Positions 21,834-32,916 of a stretch of DNA of 64,000 bases are shown here, piece by piece. Under the pieces are notes generated by a model. The model was not told the origin of the DNA. It worked only from the letters and a program-made list of their open reading frames with translations, and searched no databases. Each line of letters begins with the position of its first letter. Positions within the stretch are counted from its first letter, which is position 1. The translations under genes and the position numbers were made by a program. Source of the DNA: Candidatus Altimarinota bacterium (GTDB lineage Bacteria; Patescibacteriota; Gracilibacteria; BD1-5; UBA2023); the NCBI GenBank assembly GCA_028685185.1, contig JAQUEK010000001.1, forward strand, positions 66,338 to 130,337, read 5' to 3'.

Positions 21834-24254
21834 TTATACTATCTTGGCAGCGATAGAATCAACAACTGTCTTATCTAATTCTATTCATTCTTCAGTCAGT
21901 TTTGCTTCGATCATTTCTCTTTTCTTATCATCTGGCACCATTCTATTGTTTTCATCCTTGAATGAGCTCAATTCGAATTTAACGGTTTGTTTCGCAGGTT
22001 TATTATTCTTATCTGTTCATTCGATTACGACAGTAACATTCTGCGTATCTTTCACTAATCCATTGGCTGCAGCGATCTTTGGTTTATTTATCTTTATCTC
22101 ATTATCTGCATCAACCTTTCATTCATTATTATTTTTAAATAATTTATTCAGTCATGTTGCTGTTTTTAGATCATGGATACCTTTCTCTCATAGATATCAA
22201 TCTAAAGCTATATCTAACTCATGGAATCATTTCACTATACTATCTAAAGTTCAGATCTTTATATCCTCAAGGATCTTTTTCTTCGCATCAGGATTAATAG
22301 TCAGCTTCTCTATATGTTGCATTAGCATTTCCTGTTTCTGCTTGTCTTTAGCTAAATCAGGCAGATCCTTTATATCCATCATCTTTATTCAATTACTTAT
22401 CCATGCGGCTTGCTCAGATTTTACATTTGTGGGTTGTTTATCTAGATTTTCCCTAGATTTATTATACCAATCTTGGGTATGATATCACATTGTTGAAGCC
22501 AGACTTTCACCGAATTTCGTTCAAAGCTTACTACCCTCAACAGATGCCGCATTAGAAATGGCACGCTCGATATTTCATCAGAATGATTTCAATCATTCCA
22601 TACTCATTCATTTTCATGTTCAAGGTACTTTCAGCGGAATATATTTCGGAGCATCCATGGCAAGCTTACCGATAGAATTACCGAATTCAGCGATAGGTGC
22701 AATTGCTTTTCAAGTGATTTCATTCGCTTTCAGCGCAGCCATTACAGCCATCCATAGTATCACAAGAGCTAGAAATGATATTATTATATTTGATATCATT
22801 CATTTTGTTACATCCATTACATCTCAGAAGACTCAGTTTGTTCATGAATCATAATTTCACATTATAGTAAGGTCGAATTTTCAGTTTCATTGTCAGAATG
22901 AGATTGTCTGATCTCAGTTCTCATCCGTATTTCATGAATTCGTCAAAGATATGAATTCGCTTCACTCATAGTTTGCACTCATTGCAAGAGATAGGAATGT
23001 AAGTCAAAAGGCTAAAGCAGCAGATACATATACTGGAACCATCGCAAGAGATATGAATTTTGTTATTGAAATATGTTTATTTATATCCTCCATCATCTTT
23101 CATCCTTTTCAGTGGAAGAAATATACTAACGCGAATACCGGCGAGAACATAGCAAAAAGCCAGAGCATTGTCATACGGGAGAAAAGGGCAAAGGCGATTG
23201 CAATTATAAGTATTCAGAAAACCAATGCGAATATAACTCAGAATGTCAATTTCTTGAATATATCTCACACTTTCTTGACGGAAGTCAAAGTCTGCTTATC
23301 TGAAAGCTCTTTAAGCTTGTCTATTTTGAAAATTCAGTATGCATATATGGTCAGAACATTATATGCTCCGTTTCAGTTTCACATAAGATCAGAAAATTTT
23401 ATACATTTATCAGGTTCTTTCGCACAATCTACATTGTGATAATCTCATCATTCACCTGTAGCTGCAGCATGTGTCTCTGCCTGAGCGGCTGCAGTATCTT
23501 CTGCTGTCATTCATTCCTCTCCTAATCATGTTTCCCAATCACTATCATCAGTAAGATCTATGTTTATGCTTTTAGGAATTATAGCTTTATCTAATATTGC
23601 GCTTCAAGCAGGATTCTTGGCGATTGTATCATATGATAATGAGAGAACCGAAGCAGTAAGTATATTGCTCACGCTCAATACAGCACTGACTATGAACCAA
23701 GTGAAAGGGACTATAAGTATTCAGACTACAAGCCTTGGCAATGATTGCTTCATGGCGAATTGTCATTTGCTGTCTCAGAATATATTCATGAATGCTATCA
23801 CGACAAGCATAAAGGCAAATATCACATATACGAAATTCGCCACCATTATCCAAATGGTATGCAATGCAGGCCTAAGTCATATGATATCTCAGAATGTCCA
23901 ATCAGGTGAAAGTAGCCATCAGATGAACATAACTAAAGGCTGTGATATTAGTGCGACTATTGATATCACTCAGTTAAGTATATCTATTGCTCAGTTTATT
24001 GTAGTTGATGCTGCTGCAGAGGTTGTTTCATCTGCCCATGCGAAATCCCTGAAGATGAACAGATAAAAAAATATAACAGAATAGAAGGTATACATTCTCC
24101 TGTTCAATATATGTTTTTTGGAAAAAATATAATATGTCCTTAATGTTTTCTCAAATTCATGAATCGTTTCTTTGATAGGGCTTGTAACGGTTTTTCTAAG
24201 GTTTTTCCTTAGATCTCTCCTATTTTCAAGAATATATTTTTGTATTTGTAGCAT
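21834..24254 (-). CDS. Polytopic membrane protein, VirB6/TrbL-like
   Basis: 806 residues. A basic N-terminus is followed by a hydrophobic segment near residue 60 (FYSVIFFYLFIFRDFAWADE) that looks like a late signal or anchor. Then come INGAIDILNGVISIVALISQ, LVMFIGWLLSPDWTFGDIIG and further helices to about residue 480 (ILIIAIAFALFSRMTMLWLF, ISNIIISFLALVILWMAVMA). A long soluble C-terminal part follows, rich in Lys/Asp (about residues 500-806). Hydrophobicity and order resemble VirB6/TrbL channel subunits of type IV secretion seen in candidate-phyla genomes, but no other T4SS gene is adjacent. Function inferred only from fold pattern. Confidence 0.65.
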
Positions 24255-24385
24255 AGAAATTTGATTATTTTTTTAATTTTGTTTACAGATTTCTATATCA
24301 TTAAACCATATTTTTTTATTAATTGCAAAATAAAGGTTTGCCAAAATCTATTTTTAATTGATAAAATACCGTTGATTGTCTTATG

Positions 24386-24424
24386 AAAAAATCCCTTATC
24401 GTCTATATCGACGATAAGGGATTT
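24386..24424 (-). terminator. Terminator after the 24443 gene
   Basis: AAATCCCTTATCGTC stem, TATATC loop and complement; the minus strand has six Ts after the stem. Confidence 0.9.
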
Positions 24425-24442
24425 GAAATTTCAAACATCTGA

Positions 24443-25285
24443 TTATTGGGGAACTGCCCTGCTTTTGAATTCAGCCTCTGTATTAAGAAGCTTAAGCTGT
24501 TTCATCAATGCTGTGGAACTATCAGGAAGAACAACTGTGACATCCTTAACCAAAGCTTCCTTATTGTTTATTATAGTATCAAGGAGTACTTTATTATAAT
24601 TGTTGAGGATAGTATATGATGCTATGAATTTTGATATGAATATAAGGTAAGTGTTAGAATATGTGTTCGAGTCTTTCTCTTTAAGATAATTATCAAGGCT
24701 TTCCTGAGTCTTATCATAATCCATCGCCTTATATGCCAAAGTCAGATCTGTCTTAAGCTTATCTATCTTAGCAGTTGAATTGGTAAGTGTGGATTGCAGC
24801 TCTGTTCATTGCTGCTGCAATGTCCTGATTTCGGAAGATGTATTGGTATATCTGAGCTCAAGCTGATCCTGAAAGCTCTGAAGCATGGATTCCCTGTCTG
24901 TGGATTGATCCAATAGCTTATTCACATCGGTTCTCAGGATATTCAGATATTCTGAGAGATTTATCATGTTTGATATTATGATCTTATCCCTTGCGGTTTT
25001 CTTATTCGCAAGAATGAAAGATATAGGCATGACATCGGTGAAAATATTCACTGGCACTTCCTTGGCTTCCTTGAATCTTGATCATACATTAAGCGAAACG
25101 GCAACTCATGTCGTTCATATGAATCTGGAATCGGACCTGACGAATTTAGTATCATTTGATTCGGCAAAAGTGCTTCAATTTATACCAGAAATATAAGTTA
25201 CAAAAAGATTGATAAGTAATGATAGCAGTATTCAAAGGATTAATACCTTTTTTACAAAATCCTTGATTTCTGATTTTAAAATCAT
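24443..25285 (-). CDS. Single-pass membrane protein with coiled coil
   Basis: 280 residues, no family recognised. One membrane helix near the N-terminus (VLILGILLSLLINLFVTYIS, about residues 16-35) is followed by an outside or cytosolic domain (about 40-115, including GVAVSLNVGSRFKEAKEVPV), then a long helical, Gln/Glu-rich region likely to form a coiled coil (LRTDVNKLLDQSTDRESMLQ, LRYTNTSSEIRTLQQQ). The position between terminators suggests its own transcript. It diverges from the cell-wall amidase gene with 88 bp between the starts. Confidence 0.7.
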
Positions 25286-25373
25286 AAAATACCTTGGCAA
25301 ATTATTAAAATTTCCGCCATATTAATGGATTTTGATAAATTTGCAAAAAGAGTTTAAAAAATAATTCCAAAAG

Positions 25374-27680
25374 ATGAGAAAAACAGCCATTCTGACATCA
25401 TTCTTCTTTTTATCATATATATTCGCTCCGATATGAAATATGTTTGATTTCAAAAGAACATATACATTCGAATCAGAGACTGATTCTAAGATTCTGGAAT
25501 TAAATGCTATATATGCTCAAGAATCAAGCAATGTTGATCTTCCTTTGAAAATCTCATCATATAGTGTGAAATTGAATTCTTCATTCTTAAAACCTAAAGA
25601 TACTTTCGTATTCAAGATAAAGAAAACCGATGATCTTTTGGCTAAGGATATTTCGATATCACTTAATAGCAATGAAAAGAAAATCAGCATACAGATTGAC
25701 AATGACTGAGACTGAAGGATATTGAAAGATGAATATTTCTATACAGAACCCGTTTTTCTTAACTCAAAGAATAGCTTGGATTATGAAATCGAATCCAAGA
25801 AGGATATCTCATGAACCGATATTTCTCTTATATGAATAGATACAAAAAGCTACAGTGAAAATATCGAATTCAACAGTGACTATATAAATGCTAATGCTTC
25901 AGATTCAAATATAGTAACAAGGAGCGAATGGTGAGCTGACGAATCATTGAGATATGAGGATAATCCGTTTTGGGTCAGTTATTTTCAGAAGCAGTCACAG
26001 AATACAACACCGAAAACTCCATATCAGATAAAAGCTGAGCAAAGGATAATAGATATAAACAATTATCTATCAGTCAATTTTCCAGAACAGAACAGTCCTG
26101 TGGATATGATCAGGCAAGAAAGCTGACATGAGCTTGTTTGGCCTATAGAAAAAACAAAAAGAGTAGAAAAGATAATCATACATCATACAGCCTGAGAATA
26201 TAAAGATGAGCAGGATGATTCAAGCATTGTTCGATGAATATATTATTATCATGCAATAACAAGAGGATGGTGAGATATCTGATATAATTACCTTATCTGA
26301 AGGGATGGTAAGATATATGAGTGAAGGGCTTGATGAGATTATGTGGTTGCAGCTCATGCATTATGGAATAATAAAAGCACAGTTTGAGTGAGTGTGATAT
26401 GAAATTTTCAAGTGAATCAGCTTCCATATTCTCAAAGGACATGAATAGATTCAAGCATCGAATATCTTGAGAAAAAATATTGAATAGATATAAATAAGAC
26501 TTCCATGTGACATAAGGAATGCAGTGAATCAGATACAACATGTCTTCTGAAGGATTTCACAGTCTTCAACCTTTCCTGACATAGGGATGTATGATATACT
26601 TCGTGTCCTTGAGACAACCTATATCCCATATTGGATAGCATGAGAGCCAATGAGAAATTGTATTCCAGCCAAAGCCTGACATATATTGATAATCCGAATA
26701 TAAATCTTGCAAACGTATCCGCACCGAATCAACAAGCTGTGACTACCTCGAATCTTGTAAAATGACCTACGATAAAAGTGAGGCTGTCATACAGCTGAAA
26801 CACAGTTGATATAAAGGCGCTTACAGGTGAAAAGATGAAGATAACGCTTTGAACCAAAAGCTGATACATAATATGACCTTTGAAGTTCGAGACAAAATGA
26901 AGCAATATGATGAGACTTTACTTCAATGGAAAAAGATATGCTTTCGATAGACTTACGCTGGATGCAAAGATTCTGGAGATTCCTTCATGGTCAAGAATTC
27001 CAGCATGGGATACCAAAAAGATATACAACGACAACAAGTTCAGATGAAGCATTACCATATACAATGAGAATTGAAAGCTCATGCTGGTAAATGAATTGCC
27101 GGTTGAGGATTATCTGAGATGACTCGGTGAGATCTCAAACAATGATAATCCGGAAAAGGTAAAGACTATCCTTGTCGCTGCAAGGAGCTATGCAATGTGG
27201 TATACCGATCCTGCTAACAGGAAATTTCCAGGTAAATATTATGACTGATCGGATAATCCTAACGAATTCCAGAAATATCTAGGTTATGAGTATGAGAAAA
27301 GGAGCCCGAACATATGAAAATATGTTGATGAAACAAACAATATCGTGATCAAATATGATTGAAAGCTCATAAAGCCTTGGTATTTCAACCAAAGCGCATG
27401 AAACACGAAATCATACAAGCAGTATTGCGAGGACAGGAAAAAATCCTGATCATACCCTCTTACGATGGTTTGTGAAGATATCGCATATTTCCAAAGCGTA
27501 GTGGATCCTGCCTGAGATCCAGGCGGATGACTAAAATGACATTGAGTCTGAATAAGCTGAGCATGATCAACCTATCTTGCCACAAAAAACTGATTCACAT
27601 ATGATCAGATAATAAGATATTTTTTGAAATGAGTCACAGTAGAAAAAGCCTGAAGCTGAAATCTGACATTGAATAATTAA
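25374..27680 (+). CDS. Exported PGRP-type amidase fused to SpoIID/LytB domain
   Basis: 768 residues. A signal peptide (MRKTAILTSFFFLSYIFAP) precedes about 220 residues of unknown beta-rich sequence. A PGRP/amidase_2 domain follows: VEKIIIHHTAGEYKDEQDDS, GWGDIGYNYLIGRDGKIYEG and HALWNNKSTVGVSVIGNF, with zinc-binding His in HHTAG and near YTSCPGDN. After a linker the C-terminal 250 residues are SpoIID/LytB-like: VNELPVEDYLRGLGEIS, TILVAARSYAMWY, KPWYFNQSAGNTKSY, GHGVGISGAGSTYLATKNG. Together these would cut the peptide stem and act on denuded glycan strands of peptidoglycan. Most glycines are TGA. Confidence 0.9.
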
Positions 27681-27703
27681 TATTAATCCATAATCCCCTT
27701 CTT

Positions 27704-28153
27704 ATGCGTTGTCCAAAATGTAAGAACTTAGATACGAAAGTCATAGATTCTAGAATAACTGAAGATTGAAAATCAATCAGAAGAAGAAGAGAGTGTGAAA
27801 AATGTGAAGCGAGATTCACTACATTCGAAAGGATGGAATTCGTGAATTTCCTAGTAACAAAGAATAATTGAGAGAAAGAGATGTATGATAGGACAAAGCT
27901 TCAAAGAAGCATACTTAAGTCTTTCAATAAGAGAAACATGGACATAGATAAGATCGAGCAGATGATAAACGACCTTGAAAGCGAGTGGGCATCAAACAAA
28001 AAATGAATAACTTCAAAAAGGATCTGAAAAGATATCTTGCACAAACTTAAGGATATCGATGATGTCGCATATATAAGATTCGCCTCGATTTATCATAATT
28101 TTGAAAATGTTGAAAACTTCATGAAATTTATAAAAAGCGAATTTGATAATTAG
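27704..28153 (+). CDS. nrdR: Transcriptional repressor NrdR
   Basis: 149 residues. The zinc ribbon is MRCPKCKN...[14 protein letters not shown], followed by [20 protein letters not shown] and the ATP-cone domain ([47 protein letters not shown]). NrdR senses ATP/dATP and represses ribonucleotide reductase genes at NrdR boxes. No nrd gene is in the window. It ends 3 nt before the PriA-like gene, so the two are co-transcribed. Confidence 0.95.
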
Positions 28154-28156
28154 AAA

Positions 28157-29119
28157 ATGATAACAACCATCGATTTGAATTATTCCAATAATATTTTCCC
28201 TTTATTAAGCGAGAATATTATTGAGGCTGTTAAAAACAACATAAGCGAATGAAAGAAAGTTCTGTTATTTCTGAACAGAAGATGAGAAGCTCATTCCATA
28301 GTATGTAAGAATTGTTCATATCAGGTGAAATGCGATTTCTGCGACATTTGAATGACTATCCATAAATATCCGAAACCTCTCCTTATTTGCCATCATTGCA
28401 ATGCTGAGAAAAACATCCCTATGGAATGTCCGAAATGTTCAAGCACCAACCTTATAAACATATGAACCTGAGTTCAGAAAATAGAGGAAAACCTTAAAAA
28501 GACATTCAACGACACTATTATAACCCGTCTAGATTCAGATAAGATACATAAGGAATGAATACTTATAGATGAGATCAGGAATTCCCAGATAATAATCGCA
28601 ACAGAATCAATAAATACCATAAGCATAGATAATCTAGGGCTTGTATGTTTCCTTCTCTTGGAGCTTGAGTTCCTTATACCTGAATACAATATAGAGGAGC
28701 AGGTCTACGATAATATCACGTACAATATGAAAAGAGGATCGGAAATAATGATCCAGACATATATTCCCGATTCGAATTTCATAAAGCTGATTCAGGAATG
28801 AAATTTCAAGGATTTCGTGACACAAAGCATGAATGAGAGAAAAGAATTCAATTATCCGCCTTATAAGGAGCTTGTCTATATATGGGTAAGATCCAAAAGT
28901 AAGGAAAAGATGAAGGATATGATAATAAAGCTCTATAACAAGCTTGAAATCAATAATATATCTTCAAATACGATATTCTATGACAAAGAGCTTTTCATGA
29001 AAAGGAATAATGAATTCCATCAGAAGATAGTGGTCAAATGAGATAATCTGAAAGAATTCCTATCTTGCGTGAAATATGAGGTTTTCAGAAATAAGGAGAT
29101 AAACCTTGAATGGAAATAA
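28157..29119 (+). CDS. PriA-like protein reduced to the C-terminal half
   Basis: 320 residues against about 730 for PriA. It begins near the helicase lobe 2 border: VLLFLNRRGEAHSIVCKNC, then eight cysteines in four CxxC pairs (CKNC, CDFC, CHHC, CPKC), the PriA zinc-binding domain. GTGVQKIEENLKKTF and ITRLDSDK follow, then the C-terminal DFVTQSMNERKEFNYPPYKE typical of PriA. The 3'BD and the lobe with Walker A are absent and not encoded upstream (nrdR is there). Without Walker A it cannot be a helicase itself; a replisome-loading role without unwinding is inferred. Confidence 0.85.
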
Positions 29120-29166
29120 TAAAAAAATAGATATGCGATAAATCGCATATCTATTTTTTTATTATT
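29115..29166. terminator. Long bidirectional terminator at 29.1 kb
   Basis: AATAATAAAAAAATAGATATGCGA pairs with its complement over about 24 bp around a two- to four-base loop; A-run and T-run serve both converging genes. The PriA stop codon lies in the left arm. Confidence 0.9.
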
Positions 29167-29171
29167 GATTC

Positions 29172-30686
29172 CTATAATTTCCATTCTGCTTTCTTTATTA
29201 TGCTTATGGCAAATAAGGATATCAGAAACAATCAGAATACTATGAATGTTCATATATATCAGAAGATAGTGACAAGGGCTCATCAGACGACAAGTCATAC
29301 GACATTCGCCAGATTCAGGACCATTTTCAAAGGGGCCGAAGATGCATTCGAATCTATCTCTGATAATTTATTCTTTTCCGCATATACCTGATTATATTCA
29401 TCGCTGAATTCAGACTGGGAAAGAGGCATCGCTGCAGCATATCATAAACTGTTCAATACTCATAGGATAAGGACCATTATGAATGTGTTGAAGAATCCGA
29501 AAAACAATACTGATATTCATGATATAAGAACTCAAGCTAAAGTCACAGTAAAGGTTCATATCTTCTTTGAAAGGCCTATAAGAGGTATCTGCGCTCAATA
29601 TGCCGGTACAGCTAAAACCGCTATGAATATATATCAAGTCATCAGTTGGGCGATAAAATTATCCTTATTCTGGTTCAATATATTATTCAGGAAGTCTATA
29701 AGAAATGTAGTTACAAAAGTATCCCAGAATCAGAAAAGCGTGACTATGAGTCACATTATGATTAATTTATGGCTATACGGAGCCTTGAATAATATCTTCT
29801 GAAAGGATTTCAGATCTTCGATCGTTGTCTTTTTGATTTCCTCAAAATTTATGCTGTTTTTAAGTTCAAGCGGTTTCAAGAATATGAATTTCACACCTTG
29901 CTTCACTTGACCGAAATCCGTCTTTCATACCTGTGTGACAGTATATTGCTTAACTGATTCTATGGTTTCTTTCGCTGAGATCAATTTCAGTTTCTTTATA
30001 TCTTCCAGCTTGAAATTTATGGAATCATTAGAATTATCGAAATATTTCGTGATAAACAATATGAATATACTTACGATCACAACGAGAATTGATACCGCAA
30101 CAAAGGAATTGAATGCAAGTATCACTCAAGATAATACAAGTCAGACCAATGCTCAAAGCCCTGAAAAGATATTATTCTTAGAAAGCAGCTCAGCATATTC
30201 TGACGGATCCGCATTGTTCATTATATAAGACAGGGATGTTACATCGCTTAATTCCTTGATGACTCAATATAGGATGACAGAAATTACCAGTAGCAGTACA
30301 TTCGGGATTGAGGATATAATCTTTGTCAGCATAGTCTTTGATAATATATCTTTCGGAAGGCTCATATCCACGGATCAGGCTGACCAGATGAAATAAAGGA
30401 ATATTACGGAAACTATAAGCATTCAGGTTGCAGAGGCTATAAAAATCTTCTTTGCGTTGAAATATTTTTGGATAACTCATACAGGAGAATCTACCAGAAA
30501 TGATATGAAATTTCCCAATCACAAGAATATTCAGACTATAAGAGCACTTTTAAGCTGAAGCAAAAAGAAAAATACAAGCGTGAAGTGAAAACACATCCAG
30601 ACAAAAGAAGAGATGAATCAATAATGGAAGAAGTTTTTTCTCCTAATTTCATCAAAACTCGATTCGACAGATACGTAATTAGACAT
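29172..30686 (-). CDS. Major facilitator superfamily transporter
   Basis: 504 residues with about 12 hydrophobic segments. The first half includes FFLLQLKSALIVGIFLGLGN, SFLVDSPVGVIQKYFNAKK (the typical MFS loop 2-3 region with D...G..R/K) and SAGSVDMSLPKD. A large cytosolic loop (about residues 215-310) precedes the second half, with LIGLSKKIGTFTVTLAGVLI and LVVGGALVTIFGYIGTFIVF. Substrate unknown. It is monocistronic, between a terminator and the divergent RNase R gene. Confidence 0.83.
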
Positions 30687-30764
30687 AATTCCCCTTTAAA
30701 AATATAATTATTTGTTTAAAAAAATTATAGCATATAATATAAAATATTACAAAAAAATACACCT

Positions 30765-32660
30765 ATGTATAAGAAATGAGTTTATAAGCAAATCAATTCG
30801 AATTATTGAATTGTCGTTGATGAAGAGAATGTAGAATATTTCATTTTCAAGAGAGACAGAGCAAATGCTTTTTCCTGAGATATTGTTAAGATAAAGATAA
30901 TAAAAGATGCTCTGGATAGGAAAAAGGCAGAATGAGAAATCATAGAGATACTATCCAGGACAAAAAACGATCTTGTCTGAGTATTCCTCAAAACAAAGGG
31001 AAAGCCTTTTTGATTCGTGAAAATCTACAATACGTGGTGATGAAAGGATATATTCATAAATGAAAAAGATTTCAACAAGGCTCAGAATAATGATGTCGTG
31101 TTGGTATATGTCACCTGATGATTGGAAAAGCCTTTCTGAGCAGTGAAGAAAGTCCTTTGAAATAAGGATATGCCAAAAATCGATGAGCTTATCATCCTAT
31201 ATGAGAACAATGTCAGGCTCGACTTCACAAATGATGTATTGAAAGAAACAGAAAGACTTGAATCTTTCAAGGATCATGGAAAAAGGACTGATCTTACGCA
31301 TGAATTGATAGTCACGATAGATTGAGCCGATGCCAAGGATCTTGATGATGCGATTTGAGTCAGATTATTGCCGAACTGAAATTATGAACTCTGAGTCCAT
31401 ATAGCTGATGTAACCCATTATGTTACAGAAAACAGAGAGCTTGACAAAGAAGCTCTGAAAAGAGGAACAAGTATCTATCTTCCAGAAAAGGTGATACCGA
31501 TGCTTCCAGAAAAATTATCGAACAACTTATGTTCCCTTAACCCTCATGAGCAAAAAGCTACTTTAAGCATAATAATGGAGATCGATGCAGCTAATTGAAA
31601 AGTGCTTAACAGAAAAATATTGGAATCATTCATAAAAAGCAAAGCAAGATTAACCTATGATGAGGTTTCAAAAATCGTAGAGAAAAGGATTATTCCCGAA
31701 TCAGGTCTTTCTCAAGAGCTTATGGAAATGCTGAATGTTGCATATGATCTTAAAAAGATAGTGTATTCAAGAAGGAAAAAAGAATGAAAGATCGAATTCG
31801 AATTCTGAGAGGTTAAGATAAAGATCTGAAAAGACTGAAAAATCGAAGACATATATAAACTAGAGAGAAATGAAGCACATAGGATAATAGAAGAATTCAT
31901 GATAATCGCCAACGAGGAAATCTCAAGCTTTTTCTCTGAGAAAAAAATCCCATTTTTATATAGAGTGCATGAAAGGCCTTGAGAAGATAGTATCTTCATC
32001 CTGAAAAATACATTGGAATCACATGGTATATATTTCGATCTGAAGAATATAAATCCGCTTATGATAAGCCATATAATAGACAGTCTAAAATGAAAGAGTG
32101 AAGAATATTTCTTGTCGAAGCAGGTTCTCCAAGCAATGGCAAAAGCAAAATATTCAGATATGGCATTATGACATTTCTGACTTTCATTGAAATATTATTC
32201 CCATTTCACATCGCCAATCAGAAGATATCCAGATCTGCAGATACACAGGATAATAAAGGAATATCTGAATTGAAGGTTATCAAAAGAAAAAATAGGCAAA
32301 TATAGGAAAGGTCTTTGAAAGATAGCTAAGATGTGTTCTGAAAATGAGCAGAGAGCTGAAAAAATCGAAGACAAGATAAAATTCCTGAAGATTGTAGAAT
32401 ATATGGAAGATAAGGTATGAGAAAAGTATGATTGAATAATCTCATGAATATCCCCTATCTGAATATATGTCGAACTGGAGAATTGAGTTGAATGATTCAT
32501 TCATTCCAAAAATTTTGAGACTAATATGATTTTTGATGAAGAGAACAAATGCTATATATGAGAAGATTCAAACGAGAAGTATTTCATGGGTAAAAAGGTG
32601 ATGATAGAAGTCATGAAAGCAGATAAGAAAATGTGATTCTTGGATTTTGCTATAATTTAA
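30765..32660 (+). CDS. rnr: Ribonuclease R
   Basis: 631 residues, a processive 3'-5' exoribonuclease. N-terminal cold-shock/OB part (about 1-160), then the RNB catalytic core: [20 protein letters not shown] with the metal-binding Asp residues, [32 protein letters not shown] and [20 protein letters not shown]. Later come [39 protein letters not shown] and the C-terminal S1 domain (YDGIISGISPIGIYVELENG). It is shorter than E. coli RNase R (no long basic tail). TGA codes the glycines of TIDGAD and LGHFG. Confidence 0.95.
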
Positions 32661-32693
32661 GAAAAAGCCCGATTTTACTCGGGCTTTTTCCAA
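32661..32693 (+). terminator. Terminator of rnr
   Basis: AAAAAGCCCGA stem, TTTTAC loop, TCGGGCTTTTT and further Ts, directly after the rnr stop codon. Confidence 0.9.
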
Positions 32694-32744
32694 TTTTTAT
32701 TTTTATCCACCGTATACCATATGCATATAGATTAAAAAATATTA

Positions 32745-32784
32745 TATATTTGTATTTGTTTTGATAATTCCAAATACAAATATA
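32745..32784. promoter_or_regulatory. 14-bp inverted repeat upstream of the EAL gene
   Basis: TATATTTGTATTTG at 32745-32758 is perfectly complementary to 32771-32784, around a 12-nt loop. No T-run follows, so an operator or mRNA hairpin is more likely than a terminator. Confidence 0.55.
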
Positions 32785-32857
32785 TTAAACAGCATATATT
32801 AGTAATTGTCAAATATAATTAATAAAAAGATTTTCAAATTAATCAAATTGCAATATT

Positions 32858-32897
32858 ATGGTCTAATTTAGAAACTAAACCCGTTTTAGAAACTAAA
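32858..32897 (+). promoter_or_regulatory. Duplicated TTTAGAAACTAAA motif before the EAL gene
   Basis: TTTAGAAACTAAA occurs at 32867-32879 and again at 32885-32897 (18-bp period). The upstream copy lies in ATGGTC-N8-AAACTAAA, which recurs with few changes at 54454-54475 before clpC. Possibly a binding site for a shared regulator. Confidence 0.45.
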
Positions 32898-32916
32898 ATC
32901 TTACTAATACAATAAA

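Noticed and set aside
21844-24066. Long plus-strand open frames (up to 212 codons) across 21.8-24.1 kb
   Set aside because: They are the antisense of the 806-residue minus-strand membrane protein, whose code-25 frame is unbroken and has coherent membrane helices.
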